A DNA stretch of 16,153 nucleotides from contig JAUQQI010000142.1 in NCBI GenBank assembly GCA_030549955.1, positions 1-16,153 of the forward strand, read 5' to 3'. Made by a program: the position numbers and the translations under genes. Of the stretch, positions 6,625 to 14,704 are shown piece after piece. Under the pieces are notes generated by a model, which was given only the letters and a program-made list of their open reading frames with translations, did not search any database and had not been told where the DNA came from. Source of the stretch: Chloroflexota bacterium. Its GTDB lineage: Bacteria; Chloroflexota; Dehalococcoidia; JAUQQI01. Within the stretch, counting starts at the first letter, position 1. Each line of letters opens with the position of its first letter.

Positions 6625-7427
6625 TGCTTGAGGTCTGGGGCCTGACGGTCGTCTACCGGGGCCGGGTTGTGGTGGACCGGGTTAACCTCGTTGTCCGGGC
6701 CGGGGAGCTGGTCGGCCTTATCGGCCCGAATGCGGCCGGCAAATCCACCCTGCTGCGGGCCATCGCCGGGACGGTTCCGTATGCGGGGGAGATTGTCATC
6801 TGCGGCCGAAGTCAGCGGCAGCTATCGCGAACCGAGCTTGCCCGGCTTGTGGCCGCTGTTCCCCAGACGCCGTCCCTGCCGCCCCTGTTTACGGTTGCGG
6901 AGGTCGTCATGCTCGGTCGGACGCCTTACCTTAACTGGCTCGGGTGGGAACGGCCCGAGGACTGGGCGGCCGTAGGCCGTGCCCTCGAGCTGACCGGACT
7001 TGAAGACCTCGTCGACCGGCCGGTCGGCCAGCTCTCCGGGGGCGAGCGCCAGCGGGTTGTTATCGCCCGGGCCCTAGCCCAGGAGCCGAAGGTTCTGCTC
7101 CTGGATGAGCCTTTAAACAACCTGGATGTCGCCCACCAGGTCAAGATTATCCGGCTCGTCCGCCGCCTGACCCGGGAACAGGGCCTCGCGGCCGTCCTCA
7201 CCGGCCACGACCTGACCTTGGTTGCCCAGGCCGCCGACCGGGTCGTCCTGCTCGACCGGGGCCGGGTCGTCGCCGAGGGCCCCCCGGCCAGGGTCGTCAA
7301 CCGGGATATCATCAAGAGGGTCTACGGGACCGACGTTACAGTCTGGGCCGACCCGGCCACTGGTCGGCCGGTCGCCCTGGTTCGCGTCGGCGGCCCCAAG
7401 GAGGAAGCCGGTGGGGACCCAGACTAG
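6624..7427 (+). CDS. btuD: Corrinoid ABC transporter ATP-binding protein
   Basis: ATPase that powers corrinoid import through BtuC. The 267 residues show Walker A GPNAAGKST (34-42), Q-loop Gln81, signature LSGGE (137-141), Walker B VLLLDE (157-162), D-loop and switch His195. All catalytic positions are intact. A TTG lies in frame at 6621, but the ATG at 6624 is preferred: it overlaps the btuC stop by one base (TGATG), and GGGAGG lies upstream at 6611-6616. The C-terminal tail after about residue 225 (VYGTDVTVWADPATGRP and onward) is common in the FecE/BtuD group. The gene end overlaps cobO by 17 nt. Confidence 0.94.
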   Translation: MLEVWGLTVVYRGRVVVDRVNLVVRAGELVGLIGPNAAGKSTLLRAIAGTVPYAGEIVICGRSQRQLSRTELARLVAAVPQTPSLPPLFTVAEVVMLGRTPYLNWLGWERPEDWAAVGRALELTGLEDLVDRPVGQLSGGERQRVVIARALAQEPKVLLLDEPLNNLDVAHQVKIIRLVRRLTREQGLAAVLTGHDLTLVAQAADRVVLLDRGRVVAEGPPARVVNRDIIKRVYGTDVTVWADPATGRPVALVRVGGPKEEAGGDPD

Positions 7428-7950
7428 GCTTCGGGGTCTGGTCATCGTGAACACCGGTGATGGCAAGGGTAAAACGACTGCTGCCCTGGGGATTCTCATG
7501 CGGGCCTGGGGCCGGGGGATGCGGGTGGTGATGGTCCAGTGGGTAAAGCACCGGACCGGGAACTGGGGCGAAATCCGGGCGGCCAAGAAGATGGGGGTTG
7601 AAGTCATCCCGATGGGGGCAGGTTTTACGTGGATTCCGAAGCCGAGTCCGGATACGGACGCCCGGCTCGGCCGGGAAGCCTGGGCCGTCGCCCGGGAGAA
7701 GATTCTCTCGGACCAGTACGATGTCGTTATCCTCGACGAGATAACCTATGCCCTCAACTACGGCTGGGTTGACCTCGAAGAGGTCCTCGACGTCCTGAGA
7801 AACCGACCACCCCGCCTCCACGTGGTCCTGACCGGCCGGAACGCCCCCCAGGGGCTTATCGACTTTGCCGACCTGGTCACCGAAATGCGGCTGGTAAAGC
7901 ATCCCTACCCCGACCAGGGTATCCCGGCCCAGCCGGGCATCGAGTTTTAA
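7411..7950 (+). CDS. cobO: Cob(I)yrinic acid a,c-diamide adenosyltransferase (CobA/CobO/BtuR type)
   Basis: Transfers the 5'-deoxyadenosyl group from ATP to cob(I)alamin or corrinoid precursors, making the adenosylated form used by later enzymes. The 179 residues have the P-loop GDGKGKTT (16-23), the QWVKHRTGNWGE substrate region, and VVILDEITYALNYGW (105-119) with the Walker B-like acidic pair. The start is GTG 7411 because a strong AAGGAGG (7398-7404) lies 6 nt upstream; the frame extends further 5' only as a shadow of btuD. It overlaps btuD by 17 nt and is separated from cobT by one base. Length matches the CobA/CobO family. It is unrelated to PduO- or EutT-type adenosyltransferases. Confidence 0.94.
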   Translation: MGTQTRLRGLVIVNTGDGKGKTTAALGILMRAWGRGMRVVMVQWVKHRTGNWGEIRAAKKMGVEVIPMGAGFTWIPKPSPDTDARLGREAWAVAREKILSDQYDVVILDEITYALNYGWVDLEEVLDVLRNRPPRLHVVLTGRNAPQGLIDFADLVTEMRLVKHPYPDQGIPAQPGIEF

Positions 7951-7951
7951 A

Positions 7952-9016
7952 ATGTCCGAGCTGCCCCATCGGCTCGCCAGCCTGATCAAAGAGATCCGAC
8001 CGCCGGACAGACGGGCGGCCCGACTTGCCCGGGAGCGTCAGCGGCAGCTCACCAAGCCGCCCGGCAGTCTCGGCCGGCTCGAGGAGCTGGCCATCCGGCT
8101 CGCCGGGATTACGGGCAGTCCCGTGCCGGTCGTAAACCACAAGGTTATTTTTATCCTTGCCGGCGACCATGGGGTCGTCCGCCAGGGTGTCAGCCCCTAC
8201 CCGCAGGAGGTCACCGCCCAGATGGTTGCGAACTTCCTGGCCGGGGGTGCGGCCATAAACGCCCTGGCCCGGACGGCCGGTGCCCGGGTCGTTGTTGCCG
8301 ACTTCGGGGTCATCAACCCGCCGGCCCACCCGGGACTCCGGGCCTGCCGGGTTGGGGCCGGCACGGCCGATTTCACGGCTGGGCCGGCCATGACCCGGGA
8401 CCAGGCGGTCGCCACGGTCGAACGGGGCATGGAGCTGGTCGAAGCCGAGCTTGAGGCTGGCCTTGACCTGGTCGGGACCGGCGAGATGGGCATCGGCAAC
8501 ACCACGACGGCCGCGGCCGTCGTCTCGGCCCTGCTCGAAGTTCCGCCCGAGCGGACAGTCGGGCCGGGCACCGGCCTTGACCGGGCCGGCGTAAGCCGCA
8601 AGGCCCGGGTCGTCGAAGCGGCCCTCCTTCAGAACCGGCCGGATCCCGCCGACCCACTGGATGTGCTCGCCAAGGTCGGGGGGTTTGAGGTCGGCGGGCT
8701 GGTCGGGGTAATCCTTGGGGCGGCGGCCCGACGCAGGCCGGTTGTCCTCGACGGGTACATCACCGGTGCGGCCGCCCTGCTGGCAGTCCGCCTTTGTCCA
8801 CCGGTCAGGCATTATTTAATTGCGTCCCACCGGTCGGCTGAGCCGGGCCATCGGCTTGTGCTCGGGGCCCTTGGCCTTCGGCCGCTTTTAGACCTTGGAA
8901 TGCGCCTCGGGGAGGGGACCGGGGCGGCCCTGGCCTTCACGATTATCGAGGCGGCCCTGCGGGCCCACCGGGAGATGCGGACCTTCGCCGAGGCCGGGGT
9001 TTCGGGGCGGCAGTGA
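7952..9016 (+). CDS. cobT: Nicotinate-nucleotide--dimethylbenzimidazole phosphoribosyltransferase
   Basis: Activates the lower-ligand base by forming alpha-ribazole 5'-phosphate from nicotinate mononucleotide and a benzimidazole. The 354 residues have the N-terminal KPPGSLGRLE motif (35-44), ILAGDHGVVRQGVSPYPQEVT (68-88), the glycine-rich GTGEMGIGNTTTAAA (175-189) and LGEGTGAAL, with Glu321 matching the catalytic glutamate (Salmonella E317). The ribosome binding site is weak, and the ATG lies one base after the cobO TAA, so reinitiation is likely. No dimethylbenzimidazole synthesis gene (bluB, bza) is in the window, so the natural base could be another benzimidazole or a scavenged one. Confidence 0.96.
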   Translation: MSELPHRLASLIKEIRPPDRRAARLARERQRQLTKPPGSLGRLEELAIRLAGITGSPVPVVNHKVIFILAGDHGVVRQGVSPYPQEVTAQMVANFLAGGAAINALARTAGARVVVADFGVINPPAHPGLRACRVGAGTADFTAGPAMTRDQAVATVERGMELVEAELEAGLDLVGTGEMGIGNTTTAAAVVSALLEVPPERTVGPGTGLDRAGVSRKARVVEAALLQNRPDPADPLDVLAKVGGFEVGGLVGVILGAAARRRPVVLDGYITGAAALLAVRLCPPVRHYLIASHRSAEPGHRLVLGALGLRPLLDLGMRLGEGTGAALAFTIIEAALRAHREMRTFAEAGVSGRQ

Positions 9017-9747
9017 GGGGCCTGCTCACCGCCATCGGTTTTCTGACGGTCCTGCCGGTGCCGGGCCGGAAGCCGTGGGCAGGGCTTGCCGACGCCCTGT
9101 TCTATTTTCCGCCGGTCGGCCTGCTCATCGGGCTGGTATTACTGGCGGCCGACCTGATCCTGAGCGGTCCCATCGGCCCCTACGGCCGGGCGGCCCTTAT
9201 CGTCGCTGTCTGGGCGGCCCTGACCGGGGGCCTCCACCTGGAAGGCCTGGCTGATGCCGCCGACGGCGTGCTGGCGAGCCGGCCAGTCCACGAGCGGCTC
9301 GAAATCATGCGGGACCCGGCGACGGGGGCATTCGGCGTCATCGCTGTCGGCCTGGTTCTCCTCCTGAAATTCGGCCTCCTCGTTGACCTCGCCGTAACTG
9401 GCCTTGGACCCGGTCTTGCGGCAGTGCCCCTGGCCGCCCGGTACGCCGTGCTGGTGCCGATGGGCGTCTTCCCGTACGCCCGGCCCGAGGGCCTTGGCCG
9501 GGGGCTCACCGGCCCGGCCCGCCGGGCCGCCCTCTTGACCGCCGCGCCGACGCTGGGAGCAGCCTATCTCCTGGCCGGACCGGCTGGTCCGGTGGGGCAA
9601 GCCGTTGCGCTGATTGGTGGGCTGGGCCTGGGCCTTTTCGCCGGCCGGCGGCTTGGGGGCCTGACCGGGGACGTGTACGGCGCGATTATAGAAATGGCCG
9701 AGGTCTGCGCTCTGCTGGGCTACGCGGCTTGGGAGCGGGTGCGGTGA
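9013..9747 (+). CDS. cobS: Adenosylcobinamide-GDP ribazoletransferase (cobalamin synthase)
   Basis: Integral membrane enzyme joining AdoCbi-GDP and alpha-ribazole (or its phosphate) in the last step of cobalamin assembly. The 244 residues include about six hydrophobic segments. The family motifs are GGLHLEGLADAADG (around 77-90), the EIMRDPATGAFG loop (around 97-108) that is expected to bind the metal-nucleotide, and LGGLTGDVYGA near 215. The GTG at 9013 overlaps the cobT stop by 4 nt (GTGA), and the end overlaps cbiA by 4 nt. If this operon lacks alpha-ribazole-phosphate hydrolysis by CobC, CobS would yield AdoCbl 5'-phosphate that must be dephosphorylated later. Confidence 0.95.
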   Translation: MRGLLTAIGFLTVLPVPGRKPWAGLADALFYFPPVGLLIGLVLLAADLILSGPIGPYGRAALIVAVWAALTGGLHLEGLADAADGVLASRPVHERLEIMRDPATGAFGVIAVGLVLLLKFGLLVDLAVTGLGPGLAAVPLAARYAVLVPMGVFPYARPEGLGRGLTGPARRAALLTAAPTLGAAYLLAGPAGPVGQAVALIGGLGLGLFAGRRLGGLTGDVYGAIIEMAEVCALLGYAAWERVR

Positions 9748-11114
9748 CGGTGCCCCGGATAGTCATCGGCGGAGTAAGCAGCGGAGTCGGCAAAACGACC
9801 GTCACCGCCGGCATCGTCGCGGCCCTGCGGTGTCGGGGGCTGGCGGTTCAGCCCTTCAAGGCCGGCCCCGACTACATTGACCCCGGCTACCTTACCGCGG
9901 CTGCCGGCCGACCCGCCCGGAACCTTGACGGCTGGCTCATCCCAGCGGGGCGCCTGGCCTGGGTCTTCGACCGGGCCTGCCGGGACGCCGACATTGCCGT
10001 CGTCGAAGGGGTGATGGGCTTTTTCGACGGAAAGTCCGGGCTGGATGAGGCCGGGAGTACGGCCCAGGTCGCCCGGATTTTTGATGCTCCGGCCGTTATC
10101 GTCATCGACGTCCGGGCCATGGCCCGGAGCGCCGCCGCGCTTGCCCTTGGTTTCGCCCGCCTGGACCCCACCGTCAGGGTCGCAGGCTTTATTCTCAACC
10201 GGGCTGGCAGTCCCCGCCACCTGGGCTGGACCCGCCAGGCCATCGAAGCCGCCACCGGACTGCCCGTCCTGGGGGGCCTGCCGGAAGACCCGGACCTGGC
10301 CGTCCCCGAACGTCACCTCGGGCTGCTGACGGCGGCCGAGCGAGAAGGGGTCGATGCCCTCATTGAGCGGCTGGCCGCCAAGGTAACAGACTCAATTGAC
10401 CTGGACCGCCTGCTCGCCCTGGCTCGACAGGCCGGCCCCCTGCCGCCCCCCGAACCCGTTGCCCTGACCAGGCCCCACCGCCCGGTCAGGATTGGGGTCG
10501 GCTGGGACCGGGCCTTTAGCTTTTACTACCAGGACAACCTCGACGTGCTCGGGGAGCTCGGGGCGGAACTGGTCAGGTTCAGCCCGCTGGCCGACCCGGA
10601 CCTACCCAATGTCGACGGCCTCTATCTGGGGGGTGGCTTCCCGGAGCTCTACGCCGCTGAACTGGCAGCCAACGAGCCATTGAAGGCGGCAATCCGGCGG
10701 GCGGTGAAGGCCGGTATGCCGGTCTACGCCGAGTGCGGCGGTCTGATGTACTTGGCCGGGGCGATCCGCGATTTTGCCGGCGAGACCCACCCGATGGTCG
10801 GCCTAATTGACGGGGTCGCCACGATGGGCAGGGACCGGGTCCGCCTGGGGTACCTGGAGGTCGAGACCCTTCGGCCATCGGCCATTGGTCCGGCCAGACG
10901 CCGGCTCCGGGGGCACGAGTTCCACGCCTCGGACTTCCCGTCCCCACCCCCGGACCGGGCCCTTTATCGGGTGCTTAACCAGCCGGGTCGACTCGAGGGC
11001 TGGGCGGTGAAGAACGTGGTTGCGTCGTATCTTCACGTTCACTTTGTCGGCTGTCCCGAGGTGGCGGCCGACTTTGTGCGGTCGTGCGCGGGTGAAGGTC
11101 CTGCTCCTCGGTGA
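9744..11114 (+). CDS. cbiA: Cobyrinate a,c-diamide synthase
   Basis: Glutamine- and ATP-dependent amidation of the a and c carboxylates of cobyrinic acid (anaerobic-route CbiA). The 456 residues combine an N-terminal P-loop amidoligase domain (GGVSSGVGKTT at 9-19; KAGPDYIDPGYL at 39-50) with a C-terminal class I glutamine amidotransferase domain (PVYAECGGLMYL, nucleophile Cys331; SYLHVHF with His432). The GTG at 9744 overlapping the cobS TGA is preferred over an in-frame TTG at 9729. The end overlaps the metallophosphoesterase gene by 23 nt. Its presence shows the operon handles corrinoids upstream of cobinamide, not only salvage of complete cobalamin. Hydrogenobyrinate diamide synthase (CobB) is the close alternative. 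Confidence 0.93.
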   Translation: MTVPRIVIGGVSSGVGKTTVTAGIVAALRCRGLAVQPFKAGPDYIDPGYLTAAAGRPARNLDGWLIPAGRLAWVFDRACRDADIAVVEGVMGFFDGKSGLDEAGSTAQVARIFDAPAVIVIDVRAMARSAAALALGFARLDPTVRVAGFILNRAGSPRHLGWTRQAIEAATGLPVLGGLPEDPDLAVPERHLGLLTAAEREGVDALIERLAAKVTDSIDLDRLLALARQAGPLPPPEPVALTRPHRPVRIGVGWDRAFSFYYQDNLDVLGELGAELVRFSPLADPDLPNVDGLYLGGGFPELYAAELAANEPLKAAIRRAVKAGMPVYAECGGLMYLAGAIRDFAGETHPMVGLIDGVATMGRDRVRLGYLEVETLRPSAIGPARRRLRGHEFHASDFPSPPPDRALYRVLNQPGRLEGWAVKNVVASYLHVHFVGCPEVAADFVRSCAGEGPAPR

Positions 11115-11778
11115 CGTCCACGGGCACCTGCCCGGCACCGACCGTCCGACCTGGGAGTTTCTGGCGGAAGTGGTCGATGCCAGCCCGTGGCCATGCCTGC
11201 AGGCGGGAGACATCGGCCACTACCCGACACTCTGCCGGGCCCTGTACTTTATTTTCGGCAACAACGACTGGCCACCCGCCCCAAGGTCCGAGTATTATGT
11301 CAATTTAAGGCCGGGGGAGCGGGTGGTTGTTAATGTTGGGGCGGAAAGTGTTACGGTTGCCGGCATTAACGGGGTTTATGACCCGGTCTACTATGCCCGG
11401 CCGGAGCTCATTCCGGCCAGCGAGCGGGGCCTGTATTTTACCCCGGCCGACGTTGCGGCCTGTGTCCGGCTCACGGGCATCGACATTTTCCTCGCCCACG
11501 GGGTTCCGGCCGGGCTCGGCCTTGGCCGGGAGCCGGACCATGCCGCCCCGGCCCTACTCGAAATCCTCCAGCGGGTTCGGCCCCGTTTCTTCGTCTGCGG
11601 CCACGCCCATCGTTTCACCTGCCTCAGTGACCTGCGAACCCGAACGACCGTTATTGTCCTGGCCGAACTGCGGCGGGAATTCTATGTGCTGGATACTGTC
11701 TCCGGGGAGCTTACCCGTGTTCCGACGACGGCTGGCCAGCCTATTGCTGGCGTACTTGCTGGACTCAGCGGCCGGTGA
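11092..11778 (+). CDS. Calcineurin-like metallophosphoesterase embedded in the B12 operon
   Basis: A 228-residue single-domain metallophosphoesterase. The dinuclear metal-site motifs are in order: GDVHGH (Asp8, His10), AGDIGH (Asp40), FGNNDW (Asn57), AHGVP (His136) and CGHAHR (His171, His173). The usual GNHD/E histidine is Asn58, as in the GNxD subgroup (for example MJ0936-like). There is no signal peptide. The GTG at 11092 is chosen because the protein then begins directly with the first beta strand (KVLLLGDVH); the frame stays open upstream to 11020. It overlaps cbiA by 23 nt and cbiB by 62 nt. Its substrate is not known from sequence. Because no CobC-type alpha-ribazole phosphatase is encoded here, it may remove the 5'-phosphate from alpha-ribazole phosphate or adenosylcobalamin phosphate; this is inference. 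Confidence 0.85.
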   Translation: MKVLLLGDVHGHLPGTDRPTWEFLAEVVDASPWPCLQAGDIGHYPTLCRALYFIFGNNDWPPAPRSEYYVNLRPGERVVVNVGAESVTVAGINGVYDPVYYARPELIPASERGLYFTPADVAACVRLTGIDIFLAHGVPAGLGLGREPDHAAPALLEILQRVRPRFFVCGHAHRFTCLSDLRTRTTVIVLAELRREFYVLDTVSGELTRVPTTAGQPIAGVLAGLSGR

Positions 11779-12679
11779 GCCGCCGCCGGTCCTGCATCCG
11801 GTTGTCCATGTCGGTCGGACCCTTGACCTGCTCGAGGGGCTTGCCCGTCCTCGGGGACGGGCGGTGGAGGCAATCATGGGCTTTCTCGGGGTGGGACTTA
11901 TCGGGGTGGGGGCGTGGGCCATTGCCGGCCGGGTCCAGCTGGCTATCGGTCGTCTGCCCATTGTCGTCGGGATTATTGTTGAAGCCGTGGTCCTGAAGCC
12001 GGTCTTTGCCGCGCGGATGCTCTGGACCGAGGCCCTGGCCGTCGCTGACCTCCTTGAGGCCGGCGACCTTAATTCGGCCTGGGGTCAGGTCCGGTCTCTG
12101 GTAAGCCGGCCGACCAACGGCCTTTCAACGCCGCTCGTGGCGTCGGCGGCCATCGAATCCGTGGCGGAGAACCTGACCGACAGTATTGTCGCCCCAATCC
12201 TGGCCTACCTGGTCGCGGGACTGTCGGGCGCCTATTTTTACCGGGCAGTCAACACTGCCGATGCCCGCTGGGGTTACCGGGGCCGCTTCGAGTTCTTCGG
12301 GAAGGCTACCGCCCGTCTCGACGACGGCCTGAATTTTGTCCCGGCCCGCCTGACGGCTGCTATCCTCGTGGTGGCCGGGCGGATTTCCGGTGAAGACGCG
12401 GCTGCCGCCGTTAGGGTCTGGCGCCGGGACCGACGCCGGACCGAGAGTCCGAATGCCGGACAGACCATGTCGGTGATGGCCGGTCTGCTCGGCGTCCGGC
12501 TTGAAAAGCCGGGCCACTACATTTTGGGGGAGGGATTCCGGGCGCCGGCTCCGGCTGACATTCGCCGGGCAGTTCGGCTCGGGCAGACCGCCGGCTGGCT
12601 GCTGATGGCCGGCCTGGTTGGGCTTGCCCTGGTATCTGCCCCGGTGGGGAGGTTGGGATGGCCAAAGCTCCGGTTTTGA
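11717..12679 (+). CDS. cbiB: Adenosylcobinamide-phosphate synthase (CbiB/CobD)
   Basis: Membrane enzyme that attaches (R)-1-amino-2-propanol phosphate to adenosylcobyric acid. Conserved CbiB regions are LLAYLLDSAAGEPPPVLHPVVHVGR at the N-terminus, SRPTNGLSTPLVASAAIESVAENLTDSIVAPI in the middle, and DDGLNFVPARLTA plus SPNAGQTMSVMAGLLGVRLEK towards the end. About four hydrophobic segments are seen, and the length of 320 residues is typical. The GTG at 11717 has GGGGAG 7 nt upstream and begins at the family's usual position; the frame is open to 11327 only as a shadow of the preceding gene. It overlaps the metallophosphoesterase by 62 nt and cbiP by 22 nt. The threonine-phosphate decarboxylase that makes its amino-alcohol substrate is not in the window. 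Confidence 0.94.
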   Translation: MFRRRLASLLLAYLLDSAAGEPPPVLHPVVHVGRTLDLLEGLARPRGRAVEAIMGFLGVGLIGVGAWAIAGRVQLAIGRLPIVVGIIVEAVVLKPVFAARMLWTEALAVADLLEAGDLNSAWGQVRSLVSRPTNGLSTPLVASAAIESVAENLTDSIVAPILAYLVAGLSGAYFYRAVNTADARWGYRGRFEFFGKATARLDDGLNFVPARLTAAILVVAGRISGEDAAAAVRVWRRDRRRTESPNAGQTMSVMAGLLGVRLEKPGHYILGEGFRAPAPADIRRAVRLGQTAGWLLMAGLVGLALVSAPVGRLGWPKLRF

Positions 12680-14163
12680 TGGTCCAGGGGACCGCCTCCC
12701 ACGTCGGCAAGAGCGTCATTGTTGCCGGCCTCTGCCGGCTCTTCGCCGACCTTGGCTACCAGGTCGCCCCGTTTAAGGCCCAGAACATGGCCCTCAACTC
12801 CTACGTTACTCCCGACGGTCTCGAGGTCGGCCGGGCCCAGGCCGAGCAGGCGGCCGCAGCCGGGGTCGAGGTCCGGGCCGAGATGAACCCGATTCTGCTC
12901 AAGCCGGAAGCCGATGCCCGCGCTCAGGTCGTTGTCCTGGGTCGGCCGTGGGGGACCGTGCCGGCCCGGGATTACTACCGGCTTCGGAGCCACCTCTGGC
13001 CGGTGGTGTGCCGGTCGCTGGAGAGGCTACGGGCCGAATACGAGCTGGTCATCATCGAGGGAGCCGGAAGCCCGGCCGAGGTCAACCTGCGCCGGACCGA
13101 ACTGGTCAACATGCGGGTCGCCAGGTTCGCCCGGGCCCCGGTTCTGCTTGTCGGGGACATCGACCGGGGTGGGGTCTTTGCGAGCCTCTACGGGACTTTA
13201 AGACTTCTTACCCCGGCTGAGCGGCGGCTTGTTCGGGGCCTGATCATCAACAAGTTCCGGGGCGACCCGGCCCTCCTGGGCGACGGCCTTGCCCGGCTCG
13301 AGCGGCTCACTGGCCGACCGGTCATCGGGGTGATTCCGTACATCCAGGGCCTGCGGGTAGCCGAAGAAGATTCGGTTGGCCTCGCCGACAAGGCCGCGCC
13401 CGAGGCCGACCTCACCGTCGCGGTCATCCGGCTGCCGAGAATCAGCAACTTCGACGACTTCGACCCCTTGAAAACCGAGCCGGATGTTGCCGTCCAGTTT
13501 ATTGACCGGCCGCCGTCCACCCGGCCTGACCTGGTCATCTTGCCAGGCTCAAAGAGCACGGTCGCCGACCTCGACTTTCTCCGGCATTCGGGCCTGGCCG
13601 ACTGGGTTTGCCGGGAGGCGGCCCGGGGCACCCCCGTCATCGGCATTTGCGGGGGGTTCCAGATGCTCGGGGCAGCCATCTATGACCCGAGCCGGGTCGA
13701 ATCCGACCGCACGGAGGTCCAGGGCCTCAGGCTCCTGCCGGTGACGACGGTCTTCGACCGGGTGAAGGTCACCCGCCGGGTTCGGGCGGAGGTCCTGGTT
13801 AATGACGGCCTCCTGGCCGGGCTCCGGGGCGAGCAGGTCACCGGCTATGAGGTCCACATGGGCCGGTCGACTGGGGGCCCGCCGGTTTTCCGGCTCCACC
13901 GGTCCGACAATTCGCTCGCCGATGACGGGGCAATAACCGAAGACGGCCTGGTTTTCGGCACGTATATTCACGGACTGTTTGATAATCCCCGGTTCCGGCG
14001 GAGTCTGCTCGACCGCCTGCGGATGCGGCGGGGCCTCGCCCCGGTCAACCAGCCGGCCCCTTTTGGGCGAGACGCGGAGTATGATCGTATCGCGCAGGTC
14101 CTGCGGGAACACCTGGACCTCGGATTCTTAATCCGCCTGATCGAGGAACAACGTGGGGGCTGA
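12658..14163 (+). CDS. cbiP: Adenosylcobyric acid synthase (glutamine-hydrolysing)
   Basis: Amidates the b, d, e and g carboxylates of adenosylcobyrinic acid a,c-diamide. The 501 residues have an N-terminal dethiobiotin-synthetase-like nucleotide domain (GTASHVGKS at 11-19; FKAQNMALNSYVTPDGLEVGRAQ around 39-61; MNPILLKP at 76-83). The C-terminal GATase1-like domain has GICGGFQMLG (Cys331), GYEVHMGR (397-404) and GTYIHGLFDN with His438. Catalytic residues are intact. The ATG at 12658 has GGGGAGG 5 nt upstream and lies within the last codons of cbiB. The end overlaps cobU by 11 nt. Also named CobQ. Confidence 0.96.
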   Translation: MAKAPVLMVQGTASHVGKSVIVAGLCRLFADLGYQVAPFKAQNMALNSYVTPDGLEVGRAQAEQAAAAGVEVRAEMNPILLKPEADARAQVVVLGRPWGTVPARDYYRLRSHLWPVVCRSLERLRAEYELVIIEGAGSPAEVNLRRTELVNMRVARFARAPVLLVGDIDRGGVFASLYGTLRLLTPAERRLVRGLIINKFRGDPALLGDGLARLERLTGRPVIGVIPYIQGLRVAEEDSVGLADKAAPEADLTVAVIRLPRISNFDDFDPLKTEPDVAVQFIDRPPSTRPDLVILPGSKSTVADLDFLRHSGLADWVCREAARGTPVIGICGGFQMLGAAIYDPSRVESDRTEVQGLRLLPVTTVFDRVKVTRRVRAEVLVNDGLLAGLRGEQVTGYEVHMGRSTGGPPVFRLHRSDNSLADDGAITEDGLVFGTYIHGLFDNPRFRRSLLDRLRMRRGLAPVNQPAPFGRDAEYDRIAQVLREHLDLGFLIRLIEEQRGG

Positions 14164-14704
14164 AAGTCAAGTAACCCTCATTCTGGGTGGGGTCAGGTCA
14201 GGCAAAAGCCGGTTTGCCCAGGAGCTTTTGCCGGCCGAAGGGCGGGTCGTCTTCGTAGCAACGGCAATGGTGACGGACCCCGAGATGGCGGCCCGGGTCG
14301 AAGCCCACCGCCGGCGCCGGCCGCCGGGCTGGCATACGGTTGAGGCCCCTTTGAGCCCGGTCGAAGGGCTAAAAGGACTGCCGGCGGATTGGGACGGGGT
14401 GCTGGTCGACTGTCTGACCCTGCTGACAAGTAACTGGCTCTTCAACCTTAAGGACGCCGCCTCGGCCCTGGCAGCCGTCCGGCACGAGCTGGACCGGCTC
14501 TTCAGGTGGGCCGACGAGAACCGGACGCCCCTCATCCTGGTTTCAAACGAGGTCGGGCTCGGCGTTCACCCGCCGACCGAATTAGGACGGCACTTCCAGG
14601 ACGTTCTGGGCGAAGTCAACCAGTTTGCGGCCGCCCGGTCTGACACCGTTTACCTGTTGGTGGCCGGAATCCCGGTCACGATTAAGCAGGCGGCCCGGCA
14701 ATGA
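14153..14704 (+). CDS. cobU: Adenosylcobinamide kinase / adenosylcobinamide-phosphate guanylyltransferase
   Basis: Bifunctional enzyme converting AdoCbi(-P) to AdoCbi-GDP, the activated substrate of CobS. The 183 residues show the P-loop GGVRSGKS (12-19), the ATA motif, EAHRRRRPPGWHTVEAP with His52 as the likely guanylyl-accepting residue (Salmonella His46), VLVDCLTLLTSN with Asp86, VSNEVGLGVHP, and LGEVNQFAA...VYLLVAGIP at the C-terminus. The length is typical. The GTG at 14153 has GAGGAA upstream and overlaps cbiP by 11 nt. The stop overlaps the next gene by 4 nt (ATGA). With CobT, CobS and CbiB it completes the nucleotide-loop assembly set apart from the phosphatase. Confidence 0.95.
   Translation: MGAESQVTLILGGVRSGKSRFAQELLPAEGRVVFVATAMVTDPEMAARVEAHRRRRPPGWHTVEAPLSPVEGLKGLPADWDGVLVDCLTLLTSNWLFNLKDAASALAAVRHELDRLFRWADENRTPLILVSNEVGLGVHPPTELGRHFQDVLGEVNQFAAARSDTVYLLVAGIPVTIKQAARQ

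Noticed and set aside
7877..8812. Minus-strand open frame (311 codons) opposite cobT
   Set aside because: CobT motifs are complete on the plus strand; the antisense frame is a GC-skew artefact.
11327..11716. N-terminal extension of cbiB by 130 codons
   Set aside because: It overlaps the metallophosphoesterase core in another frame and does not match CbiB; GTG 11717 has a good ribosome binding site and gives normal family length.
11092..11778. Assignment of the metallophosphoesterase as YfcE-type phosphodiesterase
   Set aside because: The metal motifs fit the superfamily, but nothing in the sequence supports a specific substrate class, so it was left unnamed.
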